13,464 nt of DNA from the NCBI GenBank assembly GCA_900543365.1, contig UQRG01000030.1, positions 1-13,464 of the forward strand, read 5' to 3'. The number at the start of each line of letters is the position of its first letter. Position 1 is the stretch's first letter. The translations under genes were made by a program, and so were the position numbers. This document shows positions 1-7,277 of the stretch, piece by piece. This stretch comes from an uncultured Eubacterium sp. (GTDB taxonomy: Bacteria; Bacillota; Clostridia; Lachnospirales; CAG-274). The notes beneath the pieces are model-generated. The model was not told where the DNA came from. It was given only the letters and a program-made list of their open reading frames with translations, and ran no database searches.

Positions 1-1
1 A

Positions 2-1174
2 AAGCCTATAACAAGTGGTAGACTGTATTTTGCTAATTTTATAGGTGGTGATTATCAATATAGATTTAATAATTGGACAGAATCAACTGATAATAATAAT
101 GTGATGGTTAATGCTTTAGAAAAAAGTGGTGCAGAAGCTAAAGGTTATGAGATAAGATGTATTAGTAATGCTTGTTTTTATCCGGCTTACTCTAAATATA
201 GCGAATATAAATATGATGAAAAAAATAAAATTAATATTACATCTTATAATTACAAAGAAGTAAGTATTGATGATGAAAGTTATAATAATTTTGTTAATGA
301 GAATTATTTGAATATACCTGGTGAAAATAAGGTTGTAATTGATAAAATATGTAGGGAACAAGGTTTTAATAAAACAGATAGTAAAATAGATGAAAAATTA
401 AAAGAGTATTTTAAAAACAATTTTCAATATTCAACGGAAAATGAAATTTTGCCGTATGGTAAGGATTTTGTTAATTATTTCCTTGAGGAGTCAAAGAAAG
501 GCAATTTTATACAGTATTCATCTGCTCTTACATTAATTTATAGAGATTTAGGTATACCTGCCAGATATGTAAGTGGTTATGCTGTTGATGCTGAACAAAC
601 CCTTGCTGGAAATAAAGCAGAGGGAGGAAGAACAAAAACTACTGTTAAAACTGGCAACCTATATAGTTGGGTTGAAGTATATAGTAAGGATACTGGTTGG
701 AGAATTGTAGATTTATCTGCTTCACCTTCTTTTAAAGAATTAAGTGAAAAATATGATAATTCTGAAAATTCATATACACCAGATACTAGTATTAAAAATT
801 ATTTTAGAACTGTAGATAAACAAAAATATTCACCTAAAAATATTGCGTTATCTGGTTTAAATATTGTGTTTAAATTGTTGGTTTGTACTTTAATTGTTTT
901 AGTTATAACTGTTATTTTAGTATTGGTTGGATTATATATTTATAAAAAAATTGTTTATGTTAAAAGTGACAATTCAAAAAAGGCATATATTTTAATGGAA
1001 AGACTAAAGAAAAAATATAAAATAAATCCTTTAAGCTATAGAGATATGATAAATGTTCTTTCGGAAAAATATGGTGAAAATAGGGCAAATGAAATTGTGA
1101 GTCTTGCTGAAAAATGTATATTTTCTGAGAAAGTTAATGATGTAGATGTGAAAAAGTTGGAAAGGCTGATTTAG
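2..1174 (+). CDS. TgpA-like membrane transglutaminase-fold protein, 5' partial, catalytic Cys and His replaced
   Basis: The reading frame is open to the left edge with no stop, so the gene starts outside the window; the GTG at 101 is internal and I number residues from it. The stretch just before it (TSGRLYFANFIGGDYQY) resembles the region ahead of the transglutaminase core in TgpA/DUF3488 proteins. The core is at about 95-210, with LGIPARYVSGY at 150-160. One membrane helix lies at about 253-281, followed by a cytoplasmic DUF4129-like tail (about 290-357). Family members are membrane proteins with an extracytoplasmic transglutaminase-like domain, often next to MoxR and DUF58 genes (known for the family, not visible here). 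Oddity: the catalytic Cys position is Phe136 (KKGNFIQYSSA) and the catalytic His is Tyr188 (LYSWVEVY); only Asp204 of the triad remains. It is probably a non-catalytic, binding or scaffold version. The family call is firm; the loss of activity is inferred. Confidence 0.82.
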   Translation, partial: KPITSGRLYFANFIGGDYQYRFNNWTESTDNNNVMVNALEKSGAEAKGYEIRCISNACFYPAYSKYSEYKYDEKNKINITSYNYKEVSIDDESYNNFVNENYLNIPGENKVVIDKICREQGFNKTDSKIDEKLKEYFKNNFQYSTENEILPYGKDFVNYFLEESKKGNFIQYSSALTLIYRDLGIPARYVSGYAVDAEQTLAGNKAEGGRTKTTVKTGNLYSWVEVYSKDTGWRIVDLSASPSFKELSEKYDNSENSYTPDTSIKNYFRTVDKQKYSPKNIALSGLNIVFKLLVCTLIVLVITVILVLVGLYIYKKIVYVKSDNSKKAYILMERLKKKYKINPLSYRDMINVLSEKYGENRANEIVSLAEKCIFSEKVNDVDVKKLERLI

Positions 1175-1231
1175 TAAATTATAGTTAACAGAGTTAAATA
1201 ATTAATAGATAATAATTAATAAAGTAGCATA

Positions 1232-1258
1232 CTCACCAAAATTCCATATTTTGGTGAG
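1232..1258 (+). terminator. Possible terminator hairpin after the transglutaminase-like gene
   Basis: A perfect 11-bp stem (CTCACCAAAAT with ATTTTGGTGAG, loop tccat) lies 58 bases past the stop codon. No real T-run follows, so it is a weak terminator at best, or a 3'-end processing or protein-binding site. Confidence 0.4.
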
Positions 1259-1273
1259 ATAAACTAAATTTAC

Positions 1274-1302
1274 TTGACATTTTTAACATTTAAGTATAAA
1301 AT
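1274..1302 (+). promoter_or_regulatory. Promoter of the cysteine T-box operon
   Basis: TTGACA at 1274-1279 and TAAAAT at 1297-1302 are spaced by 17 bases, a standard housekeeping-sigma layout. Transcription would start near 1309, just ahead of the T-box leader. Confidence 0.75.
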
Positions 1303-1320
1303 ACATATATTGATATAAAG

Positions 1321-1544
1321 GCAATGACGAAAAGAGTAATCAATACTAACCTTTCAGAGAGGGGCACAAGTGGTGAAAGTGACCTAAGGTGAATATTGAC
1401 GAAGTGCATTTCTGAGCTGACAGGTGAAATAATAGTAGCCTGTTCCGTATAAGCTGCGTTAAGGCTTCAAAGTGCCGTTTTTAACGGAATTAGAGTGGAA
1501 CCACGGGCTATCGTCTCTATTAGATGATGGCTCTTATTTTTTTG
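1321..1544 (+). promoter_or_regulatory. T-box leader, cysteine-specific
   Basis: This is a tRNA-sensing leader RNA. It has the Stem I start typical of T-boxes (GACGAAAAGAGTAA, then CAGAGAGGGG), a candidate specifier loop with GAAG-TGC-A placing the Cys codon TGC at 1405-1407, a Stem III-like hairpin (CCGTT..AACGG, about 1475-1487), and the T-box sequence AGAGTGGAACCACGGG at 1492-1507. Within it TGGA (1496-1499) would pair with the NCCA end of uncharged tRNA. A terminator stem overlaps the T-box end. Uncharged tRNA-Cys should stabilise the antiterminator and allow transcription of cysE-cysS and the genes behind. The T-box identity is clear; the Cys assignment rests on the TGC triplet and on the two cysteine genes downstream. 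Confidence 0.93.
1505..1543 (+). terminator. T-box terminator
   Basis: A 12-bp stem (1505-1516 with 1522-1533, three G-U pairs, loop ctatt) is followed closely by seven T (1537-1543). Its 5' arm reuses the last GGG of the T-box, so it is exclusive with the antiterminator. Confidence 0.9.
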
Positions 1545-1559
1545 TAATGGAGTGAGTGT

Positions 1560-2252
1560 ATGAAAACTTTTATTATTATGCTTATTGTATTAATATTACT
1601 GGTTTTAATATTCTTTGGTGTAAGAAATGAAGTAGAAACAGTAAAAAGAAAAGACCCAGCAATAAAAAGTAGCATAGAGGTTATACTTTATTCTAGCTTT
1701 TGGGCAATGATTTCACATAAAATTGCTCATAAATTTTATAAAATGCACCTTTTCTTTATTGCAAGACTTATTTCTCAAATTTCAAGATGGTTAACCGGTA
1801 TAGAAATTCACCCAGGGGCAACAATAGGTCACGGTGTATTTATTGACCATGGTATGGGTGTTGTTATTGGTGAAACTTGTGAAATAGGCGACAATGTTCT
1901 TATTTATCAAAATGTAACTTTAGGAGGTACTGGTAAAGATGTTGGCAAAAGACACCCAACTATTGAAAGCAATGTAATGGTTGGTAGCGGTGCAAAGGTT
2001 TTAGGACCTATTACAATAGGTCACGATAGCAAAATTGGTGCAGGTTCTGTAGTTTTAAAGGACATACCACCTTATTCTACTGTTGTAGGTATTCCTGGTA
2101 GAACTATCAATAGAGCTGACTGTACTTCTCCATCAGATACATTAGACCAAATGAAGTTACCAGACATTGTGGAAATGGAAATTTGTAATTTAAGAACAGA
2201 AATTGAAAACTTAAAAAAAGAGCTTAACAGTATAAAAGAAGAAAATAAATAG
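1560..2252 (+). CDS. cysE: Serine O-acetyltransferase with an N-terminal membrane helix
   Basis: It makes O-acetyl-L-serine from serine and acetyl-CoA, the first step of cysteine synthesis. The left-handed beta-helix made of hexapeptide repeats covers about residues 80-180 (GIEIHPGATIGHGVFIDHG). Active-site residues are His97 (FIDH) with Glu82 where the E. coli enzyme has Asp143, as in other Gram-positive CysE, and His132 in KRHPTI. The C-terminus (about 205-230) is charged and coiled-coil-like. The start at 1560 has GGAGTG five bases upstream. Residues 4-20 (FIIMLIVLILLVLIFFG) form an uninterrupted hydrophobic helix ahead of the usual start of the family (VRNEVETVKRKDPA), and apart from ATG7 no usable start exists inside it, so the helix is part of the protein. 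It is the first gene of the T-box operon; cysS follows after 15 bases. Confidence 0.95.
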   Translation: MKTFIIMLIVLILLVLIFFGVRNEVETVKRKDPAIKSSIEVILYSSFWAMISHKIAHKFYKMHLFFIARLISQISRWLTGIEIHPGATIGHGVFIDHGMGVVIGETCEIGDNVLIYQNVTLGGTGKDVGKRHPTIESNVMVGSGAKVLGPITIGHDSKIGAGSVVLKDIPPYSTVVGIPGRTINRADCTSPSDTLDQMKLPDIVEMEICNLRTEIENLKKELNSIKEENK

Positions 2253-2267
2253 GAAAGGAAAATAACA

Positions 2268-3671
2268 ATGAAATTATACAACACATTAACAAGAAAAAAG
2301 GAAGAATTTGTTCCTTTAGAGCCTGGCAAAGTTAAAATGTATGTGTGTGGTCCTACAGTTTATGACTATATCCATATTGGCAATGCCAGACCTTATGTAA
2401 TATTTGACACTATTAGAAGGTACTTAGAATACAAGGGTTACGAAGTAAACTATGTTCAGAATTTCACAGATGTAGACGATAAAATAATCAAAAAGGCTAA
2501 TGCCGAGGGTGTTGATTCAAAGGTTATATCTGAAAGATATATTGCTGAGGCTAAAAAAGATGCAGAAGGACTTAATGTTGAGCCGGCCACTAAAAATCCT
2601 AAGGTAACAGAGGAAATGGACGGTATTATTGAAATGATACAGACACTTATTGACAAGGGTCACGCTTATGAAGTAAATGGTAGTGTGTTCTATGATACAA
2701 AGTCATTTCCTGATTATGGAAAACTTTCAGGCAAGAATATTGATGACCTTGAGGCTGGTGCAAGAATTGCTGTTGATGAAACTAAGAAAAGCCCTATGGA
2801 TTTTGTGCTTTGGAAGCCTAAAAAAGATGGAGAGCCTTATTGGGAGTCTCCTTGGAGTCAAGGCAGACCAGGTTGGCACATTGAGTGTTCTGTAATGGCT
2901 AAAAAATATTTAGGTGATACAATAGATATTCACGCAGGTGGCGAGGATTTGGTTTTCCCTCATCACGAAAATGAAATTGCTCAGTCAGAGGCTGCCAATG
3001 ACAAACCTTTTGCTAAATATTGGATGCACAATGGTTTTATAAATGTAGATAATAAGAAAATGAGTAAATCTCTTGGCAATTTCTTTACTTTAAGGGAAAT
3101 TGTTGAGCATATACCTTATGATGTAGTTAGATTTTTCATTTTAAGTGGTCATTATAGAAGTCCAATTAATTTTTCAAGGGAGTTAATGGAGGCTGCAGGT
3201 GCTGGTCTTGACAGAATTAAAAATGCTTATAAGTCACTTTTGTTTATGGAAAGTAAGGTTCAAGGTACAATGACAGAAAATGAAACTAAACTAAATGAAG
3301 AGGCTGATAAGTTTAGAGTACAGTTTGAAAAAGCTATGGATGATGACTTTAATACAGCTGATGCTGTTACTGCTATATTTGAAATTGCTAAGTTTGCTAA
3401 TGTAAATGTTACTGAAAATTCTTCAAAGGAATTTGTTACAGCTATAAGAGAAAAGATGCTTACACTATGCAATATACTTGGTATTAAGCCTTATGATGAG
3501 GTTAAGAGTGACAAAATTTCAGCTGATGAGGTTGAGGCTCTTATTGCAGAAAGAACTGATGCAAAAAAGGCTAAAAACTTTGCTAGAGCTGATGAAATAA
3601 GAGAAGAATTAAGCAATAAGGGTGTAGTTATTGAGGATACAAGAGCTGGTGTTCGTTGGTCTTACAAGTAG
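2268..3671 (+). CDS. cysS: Cysteinyl-tRNA synthetase
   Basis: It attaches cysteine to tRNA-Cys. It is a class I synthetase of normal length (467 residues). Visible landmarks: Cys27 in MYVCGPTVYD, the HIGH motif as HIGN (36-39), Cys207 in GWHIECS, and His232 with Glu236 nearby in PHHENEIAQSE. Cys27, Cys207, the His and the Glu make the zinc site that selects cysteine. KMSKS is at 264-268. A helical anticodon-binding part follows and the protein ends in GVRWSYK. An AGGAAAGG ribosome site precedes the ATG. Its placement behind a Cys T-box with cysE means that its own substrate tRNA controls it. The stop codon TAG shares its final G with the ribosome site of the next gene. Confidence 0.98.
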   Translation: MKLYNTLTRKKEEFVPLEPGKVKMYVCGPTVYDYIHIGNARPYVIFDTIRRYLEYKGYEVNYVQNFTDVDDKIIKKANAEGVDSKVISERYIAEAKKDAEGLNVEPATKNPKVTEEMDGIIEMIQTLIDKGHAYEVNGSVFYDTKSFPDYGKLSGKNIDDLEAGARIAVDETKKSPMDFVLWKPKKDGEPYWESPWSQGRPGWHIECSVMAKKYLGDTIDIHAGGEDLVFPHHENEIAQSEAANDKPFAKYWMHNGFINVDNKKMSKSLGNFFTLREIVEHIPYDVVRFFILSGHYRSPINFSRELMEAAGAGLDRIKNAYKSLLFMESKVQGTMTENETKLNEEADKFRVQFEKAMDDDFNTADAVTAIFEIAKFANVNVTENSSKEFVTAIREKMLTLCNILGIKPYDEVKSDKISADEVEALIAERTDAKKAKNFARADEIREELSNKGVVIEDTRAGVRWSYK

Positions 3672-3678
3672 GAGAAAT

Positions 3679-4101
3679 ATGGAACTTTTTAAGAATATAA
3701 ATGCAGATTACAAAACACTTAATTCCCTTGCTCTTGCTTTTATAGGTGATACAATATTTGACTTGCTTACAAGAGGAATGATTGTTGCTGAAGGTAATGC
3801 ACCTGTAAACAAAATGCACAAAAAAGCTAAGTCAATAGTAAATGCTACATCACAGTCTAAAATGTATTCTGCTATTGAGGATATGTTAAGTGAAGAAGAA
3901 TTGGCTGTACTTAAAAGAGGAAGAAATGCTAAAAGCCATACTTCAGCTAAAAATCAGTCAATTGTTGATTATCGCAGGGCTACTGGTGTTGAGGCACTTT
4001 TTGGCTATTTATACCTTAAAGGCGAGTATGAGAGAATAGAGGAACTGTTTAATATTGGTTTAAATGAAATAGGAGAAAAAAATGAAGAAAAGACAAGATA
4101 A
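3679..4101 (+). CDS. mrnC: Mini-ribonuclease III
   Basis: This is a dimeric RNase III-like nuclease without a dsRNA-binding domain that trims the ends of 23S rRNA precursors in Bacillus and relatives. The 140 residues match the family length. Signature parts: LALAFIGDTIFDLL with the catalytic Asp24, NKMHKKAK (44-51), LKRGRNAKSHT (78-88) and YRRATGVEALFGYLYL (98-113) with Glu105. I chose the ATG at 3679 because GGAG at 3671-3674 sits right before it and Bacillus MrnC starts at the same place; a longer in-frame TTG start at 3631 lies within cysS and lacks a ribosome site. The end overlaps rlmB by 20 bases, which suggests translational coupling. Confidence 0.95.
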   Translation: MELFKNINADYKTLNSLALAFIGDTIFDLLTRGMIVAEGNAPVNKMHKKAKSIVNATSQSKMYSAIEDMLSEEELAVLKRGRNAKSHTSAKNQSIVDYRRATGVEALFGYLYLKGEYERIEELFNIGLNEIGEKNEEKTR

Positions 4102-4936
4102 CAGAAGAAATAAGGCAAAGGCTGAAAGACGCCCTGAAAAAAGAAATACTAGACCTCACGACAGCAGAGCTAATAAGTATGAGGACAACTCGGCTTTTGA
4201 AGAAGGCTTACAGCTTGAAGGTAGAAATCCAGTCCTTGAAGCGTTAAATCACGATAAGCCTATTGATAAAATTATTGTTAAAAAAGGTGGAATAGAGGGC
4301 ACACTAAAAGTAATAGTTGCTAAGGCTAGAGAAAAGGGCATAATTGTTCAGGAAGTCGATAAGGAAAAAATGGCTCTTATTTCAAAGAGTAATAACAACC
4401 AGGGTGTAGTTGCTCTTTGTCCTGCTCACGAATATTGTGAGTTAAGTGATATTATTGCTAATGCTAGAGCGAAAAATGAAGACCCATTTATTATTTTGTG
4501 TGATGAAATAACTGACCCACATAATTTAGGTGCTATTATTAGAACTGCTGATGCTGTTGGTGCTCACGGTGTAGTTATTCCTAAGAGAAGAGCTGTTGGT
4601 CTTACAGCTATTGTAAGCAAAACATCAGCAGGTGCTTTAGAGTTTGTACCTGTTGCTAGAGTTACAAATATGGCTAGAACTATTGATGAGCTTAAGAAAG
4701 AAAATATATGGGTAGCTTGTGCTGATATGGCTGGTAATGATTACTTTAAGTCTAATTTAAAAGGTGCTATTGCTCTTGTCGTTGGTAATGAAGGCTCTGG
4801 TGTAAGTGAACTTGTTAAAAAGAAGTGTGATTTTACAGTTGGTATTCCTATGTATGGTAGCATTGATTCACTTAATGCAAGTGTTTCTGCTGGTCTTATT
4901 ATGTATGAAGTAGTAAGACAAAGAAAGTTTAACTAA
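4082..4936 (+). CDS. rlmB: SpoU-family 23S rRNA 2'-O-methyltransferase
   Basis: It methylates the ribose of a guanosine in 23S rRNA (G2251 in E. coli) using S-adenosylmethionine and a trefoil-knot fold. Residues 1-35 are a very basic, probably disordered, RNA-binding tail. The substrate-binding domain is at about 42-115 (LEGRNPVLEAL). The three SpoU motifs follow: DEITDPHNLGAIIRTA (141-156, Asn148 and Arg154), VVGNEGSG (233-240), and IPMYGSIDSLNASVSAGL (255-272). AGGAG at 4071-4075 lies inside the end of mrnC and serves the ATG at 4082. The pairing with mrnC is common in Firmicutes, and both act on 23S rRNA. Some relatives (TrmH, YacO) are hard to tell apart, but the NPVLEAL start favours RlmB. 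Confidence 0.93.
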   Translation: MKKRQDNRRNKAKAERRPEKRNTRPHDSRANKYEDNSAFEEGLQLEGRNPVLEALNHDKPIDKIIVKKGGIEGTLKVIVAKAREKGIIVQEVDKEKMALISKSNNNQGVVALCPAHEYCELSDIIANARAKNEDPFIILCDEITDPHNLGAIIRTADAVGAHGVVIPKRRAVGLTAIVSKTSAGALEFVPVARVTNMARTIDELKKENIWVACADMAGNDYFKSNLKGAIALVVGNEGSGVSELVKKKCDFTVGIPMYGSIDSLNASVSAGLIMYEVVRQRKFN

Positions 4937-4966
4937 TGAAATTAAAAAACAAAGGAGATGTAAATA

Positions 4967-5797
4967 ATGGCAGATTGTAGTTCATGTCCATCAAATGGAA
5001 AATGTGGTAATGACAGTGGTAAGTGTGGCATAGAAAATAATCCACTTAATAAAGTTAAAAATATTATTGGCGTAATGAGTGGTAAAGGTGGTGTAGGTAA
5101 GTCTACAGTATCTGCTATGCTTGCTAAGGAGCTTGCTAAAAAAGGCTATTCAGTTGGTCTTTTAGATGCGGATATTACTGGTCCAAGTGCTTGTAGACTT
5201 ATGGGACTTACTGGCAAAAGAGCTTTTGCTGAAAACAATCTTATTATACCTGTTGAAAATGAAGATGGTATAAAGGTTTTAAGTCTTAACCTTATGCTTC
5301 CAGATGAAAATCAGCCTGTAGTATGGAGAGGTGCTATGCTTTCAAACTGTGTTAAGCAGTTTTGGGTTGAGGCTCTTTGGGGAGAGCTTGACTACCTTAT
5401 TGTAGATATGCCACCAGGAACTGGTGATGTATCTCTTACTGTTATGCAAAGTATACCTTTAAGTGGTATTGTTATGGTAAGTATTCCTCAAGATATGGTA
5501 AATATGATTGTTTCTAAGTCAATTAATATGACTAAAATGCTTAATGTACCTATTTTAGGTCTTGTTGAAAATATGAGTTATATTATTTGTCCTCATTGTG
5601 GCGAAAAGATTAAGATTTTTGATGGAGAAAATACTACTGAATTTCTTATTCAAAATGAAGTTGCTCTTTTAGGTGAACTTCCTACAGATGTAACTGTTTC
5701 AGGTATGGCTGATAATGGTTACAATAATGTTAAGGCTGAAATTGCCGAGGAATTTAAGAAAATAACTAATAATGTTATTGAAGCGTTAAATAGCTAA
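4967..5797 (+). CDS. mrp: Mrp/NBP35-type P-loop Fe-S carrier ATPase
   Basis: It is a deviant-Walker P-loop ATPase (Mrp/ApbC/NBP35 group) that binds and hands on Fe-S clusters in the cytoplasm. Walker A with the signature lysine is GKGGVGKST (39-47); LLDADITGPS (65-74) and DMPPGTGD (147-154) are the other nucleotide-binding segments. A CPHC motif at 208-211 is the conserved cluster-bridging pair at the dimer interface. The N-terminus carries four more cysteines (Cys4, 7, 13, 20), like the N-terminal cluster of NBP35. There is no MIP18-like domain in front, unlike E. coli Mrp. A strong AAGGAGATG site is well placed. It follows rlmB by 30 bases without a terminator or visible promoter, so it is the last gene of the T-box operon. 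Confidence 0.92.
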   Translation: MADCSSCPSNGKCGNDSGKCGIENNPLNKVKNIIGVMSGKGGVGKSTVSAMLAKELAKKGYSVGLLDADITGPSACRLMGLTGKRAFAENNLIIPVENEDGIKVLSLNLMLPDENQPVVWRGAMLSNCVKQFWVEALWGELDYLIVDMPPGTGDVSLTVMQSIPLSGIVMVSIPQDMVNMIVSKSINMTKMLNVPILGLVENMSYIICPHCGEKIKIFDGENTTEFLIQNEVALLGELPTDVTVSGMADNGYNNVKAEIAEEFKKITNNVIEALNS

Positions 5798-5804
5798 TTA
5801 ATAA

Positions 5805-5840
5805 AAGGGATGGCAAACAATAATATGCTTGCCATCTTTT
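5805..5840. terminator. Bidirectional terminator between mrp and the FAH-family gene
   Basis: The stem GATGGCAA (5809-5816) with TTGCCATC (5829-5836) is flanked by A-rich bases on the left and TTTT on the right. It can end both the T-box operon (+) and the convergent FAH gene (-), whose stop codon is at 5843. Confidence 0.85.
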
Positions 5841-5842
5841 GT

Positions 5843-6688
5843 TTATTCAATATAATTTCTTAAAGTACCGATATTTTCAATATAACATTCTACAACATCG
5901 CCGTGTTTAAGGAATTTAGGTGGTTTAAATCCCATACCTACTCCAGCAGGAGTTCCCATTGATATTATAGTGCCAGCTTTTAATGTCATACCTTGACTTA
6001 ATTCTGCAATTACATGAGGAATATCAAAAATAAGCAAATCTGTTGTACTGTTTTGTCTTAACTCTCCATTAATGTATGATTTTATTTCAAGTACAGGTGG
6101 TCTTTCAAATTCATCTTCTGTGACTATACAAGGTCCTAAAGGCGTAAATCCGTCAAGGCTTTTACCAAAGTACCATTGTTTGTGTCTTGTTTGTAAATTT
6201 CTTGCACTAATATCATTTAATATTGTATAACCAAAAACATAATCAAATGCTTTTTCTTTAGACACATTTTTACAATTTTTACCTATTATAACGGCAAGTT
6301 CACATTCATAATCAAGACTATCTACAATTTTGCTATATCTAGGAATGTTACCATTATGAGGTACACATTCATTAACTCTTTTAGAAAAATAAACGGCATA
6401 AGGTCGTTGACCACCAAAATCCTCTTTTTTGTATCTAGCTGATTCAACAGCGTGAGCCATATAATTTATTCCCAGACAAATAATATCTTGATTAGGCACA
6501 GGTATCGGAGCAATTATTTTAGTTTCTTGTATAGCGATAGGATTACCTGACATTGCTTCTAATTTTATAGTTGAGCTGCCAGAGCTTATTAATTCGTTCA
6601 TTGATTTAAATGGAAGTGGATAGATGTATTTATTATTTAATGCACCTACTAAAGTTTTTTCTAAGTGAATAAATGTAACTAGTTTCAT
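5843..6688 (-). CDS. Fumarylacetoacetate hydrolase (FAH) family protein
   Basis: The FAH fold is a metal-dependent hydrolase/decarboxylase/isomerase family acting on diketo or 2-keto acids; the substrate cannot be read from sequence. The 281 residues contain a small N-terminal domain (about 1-65) and the catalytic domain from IICLGINYMAHAVE (69-82). Metal ligands are Glu128 and Glu130 in DYECELAVIIGK and Asp159 in NDISAR. The active-site loop is GKSLDGFTPLGP (175-186), and the family C-terminal motif is SMGTPAGVGMG. Members of this length include oxaloacetate tautomerases/decarboxylases, 2-hydroxyhepta-2,4-diene-dioate isomerases and acylpyruvases. AGGAGG lies eight bases before the ATG. It stands alone, with its own promoter and no catabolic neighbours, which favours a housekeeping, metabolite-repair role (inference). 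Confidence 0.9.
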   Translation of the reverse strand: MKLVTFIHLEKTLVGALNNKYIYPLPFKSMNELISSGSSTIKLEAMSGNPIAIQETKIIAPIPVPNQDIICLGINYMAHAVESARYKKEDFGGQRPYAVYFSKRVNECVPHNGNIPRYSKIVDSLDYECELAVIIGKNCKNVSKEKAFDYVFGYTILNDISARNLQTRHKQWYFGKSLDGFTPLGPCIVTEDEFERPPVLEIKSYINGELRQNSTTDLLIFDIPHVIAELSQGMTLKAGTIISMGTPAGVGMGFKPPKFLKHGDVVECYIENIGTLRNYIE

Positions 6689-6723
6689 AAATCAGAACCT
6701 CCTACTTATTACTTTATAGTTAA

Positions 6724-6751
6724 AGTATATCACATTAATGGAATAAATCAA
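6724..6751 (-). promoter_or_regulatory. Promoter of the FAH-family gene
   Basis: On the - strand TTGATT (6746-6751) and TATACT (6724-6729) are 16 bases apart, 36 bases before the start codon. Reasonable but not consensus. Confidence 0.5.
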
Positions 6752-6784
6752 AGTAAAAAAATTTTAAAAATATAGAACAAATAT

Positions 6785-6813
6785 TTGACAAAGATAAAAA
6801 TATGTTGTATAAT
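6785..6813 (+). promoter_or_regulatory. Consensus promoter of the small membrane protein gene
   Basis: TTGACA (6785-6790), 17 bases, TATAAT (6808-6813): a perfect housekeeping promoter. The predicted start near 6820 leaves a leader of about 35 bases. Confidence 0.85.
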
Positions 6814-6854
6814 GTTATTAAAACGAACAAATGAACGAGAAAAGGAGGAGAATT

Positions 6855-7184
6855 ATGAAAAATAGAAAATTAATTAAGATTTGTTTATATTTATTATTTA
6901 GCGTTTTTGCTTGTGTTTGTATATATTGTGTAAACTTTGGTTTGAGTTGGGTTAATAATTTGAGCTATGAAAATATGCTTTTTATTACATTGCCTTTTGC
7001 AGGTTTTGCTATATGTTTTCTTGTTGCTTTTGGGTTGTTAGCTGACAATATTAGTGAAACAAGGGAGAGAGAACTTAGAAAAAGAAAGAGATATAAGTCA
7101 TTGAAAAGAACTTTGCAAAAAAGCAATAATATTATTTATTTATATAAAGTACCTAAGTTTGACCCTTTTAAGGAGGCTTGCTAA
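6855..7184 (+). CDS. Small two-helix membrane protein, unknown function
   Basis: I do not recognise this 109-residue protein. It has two hydrophobic helices at about 8-29 and 41-63, joined by a short loop with Trp32, then a strongly basic, coiled-coil-like stretch (RERELRKRKRYKSLKRTLQK, 70-89) and a tail ending in Cys109. By the positive-inside rule both ends would be in the cytoplasm. Cysteines are frequent in the helices (10, 20, 22, 25, 54). The ATG at 6855 is chosen because AAAGGAGGAG (6841-6850) is directly before it; the ATG at 6831 has no ribosome site. It is divergent from the FAH gene and the next gene has its own promoter, so it is probably monocistronic. The perfect promoter and ribosome site suggest real and strong expression. 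Confidence 0.75.
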   Translation: MKNRKLIKICLYLLFSVFACVCIYCVNFGLSWVNNLSYENMLFITLPFAGFAICFLVAFGLLADNISETRERELRKRKRYKSLKRTLQKSNNIIYLYKVPKFDPFKEAC

Positions 7185-7210
7185 TTATAGTTTTATTGAT
7201 GCTTTAGCTA

Positions 7211-7239
7211 TTGACAAATTTAGATATTTACTTTATAGT
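7211..7239 (+). promoter_or_regulatory. Promoter of the RpiB-family gene
   Basis: TTGACA (7211-7216), 17 bases, TATAGT (7234-7239), 38 bases before the chosen start codon. No terminator is visible after the preceding gene, so read-through may add to it. Confidence 0.8.
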
Positions 7240-7277
7240 TAATATATAAAATATTTTAAATGAAAGGTGTAATTAAA

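Noticed and set aside
101..103. GTG as the start of the left-edge transglutaminase-like gene
   Set aside because: The frame stays open to base 2 and encodes family-like sequence before it; no ribosome site is present.
3631..3678. A longer TTG start for mrnC inside cysS
   Set aside because: No ribosome site, and Mini-RNase III proteins start at the position of the ATG at 3679, which has GGAG in front.
6831..6833. ATG at 6831 as the start of the small membrane protein
   Set aside because: It lies ahead of, and partly contains, the strong AAAGGAGGAG site that serves the ATG at 6855, and it has no site of its own.
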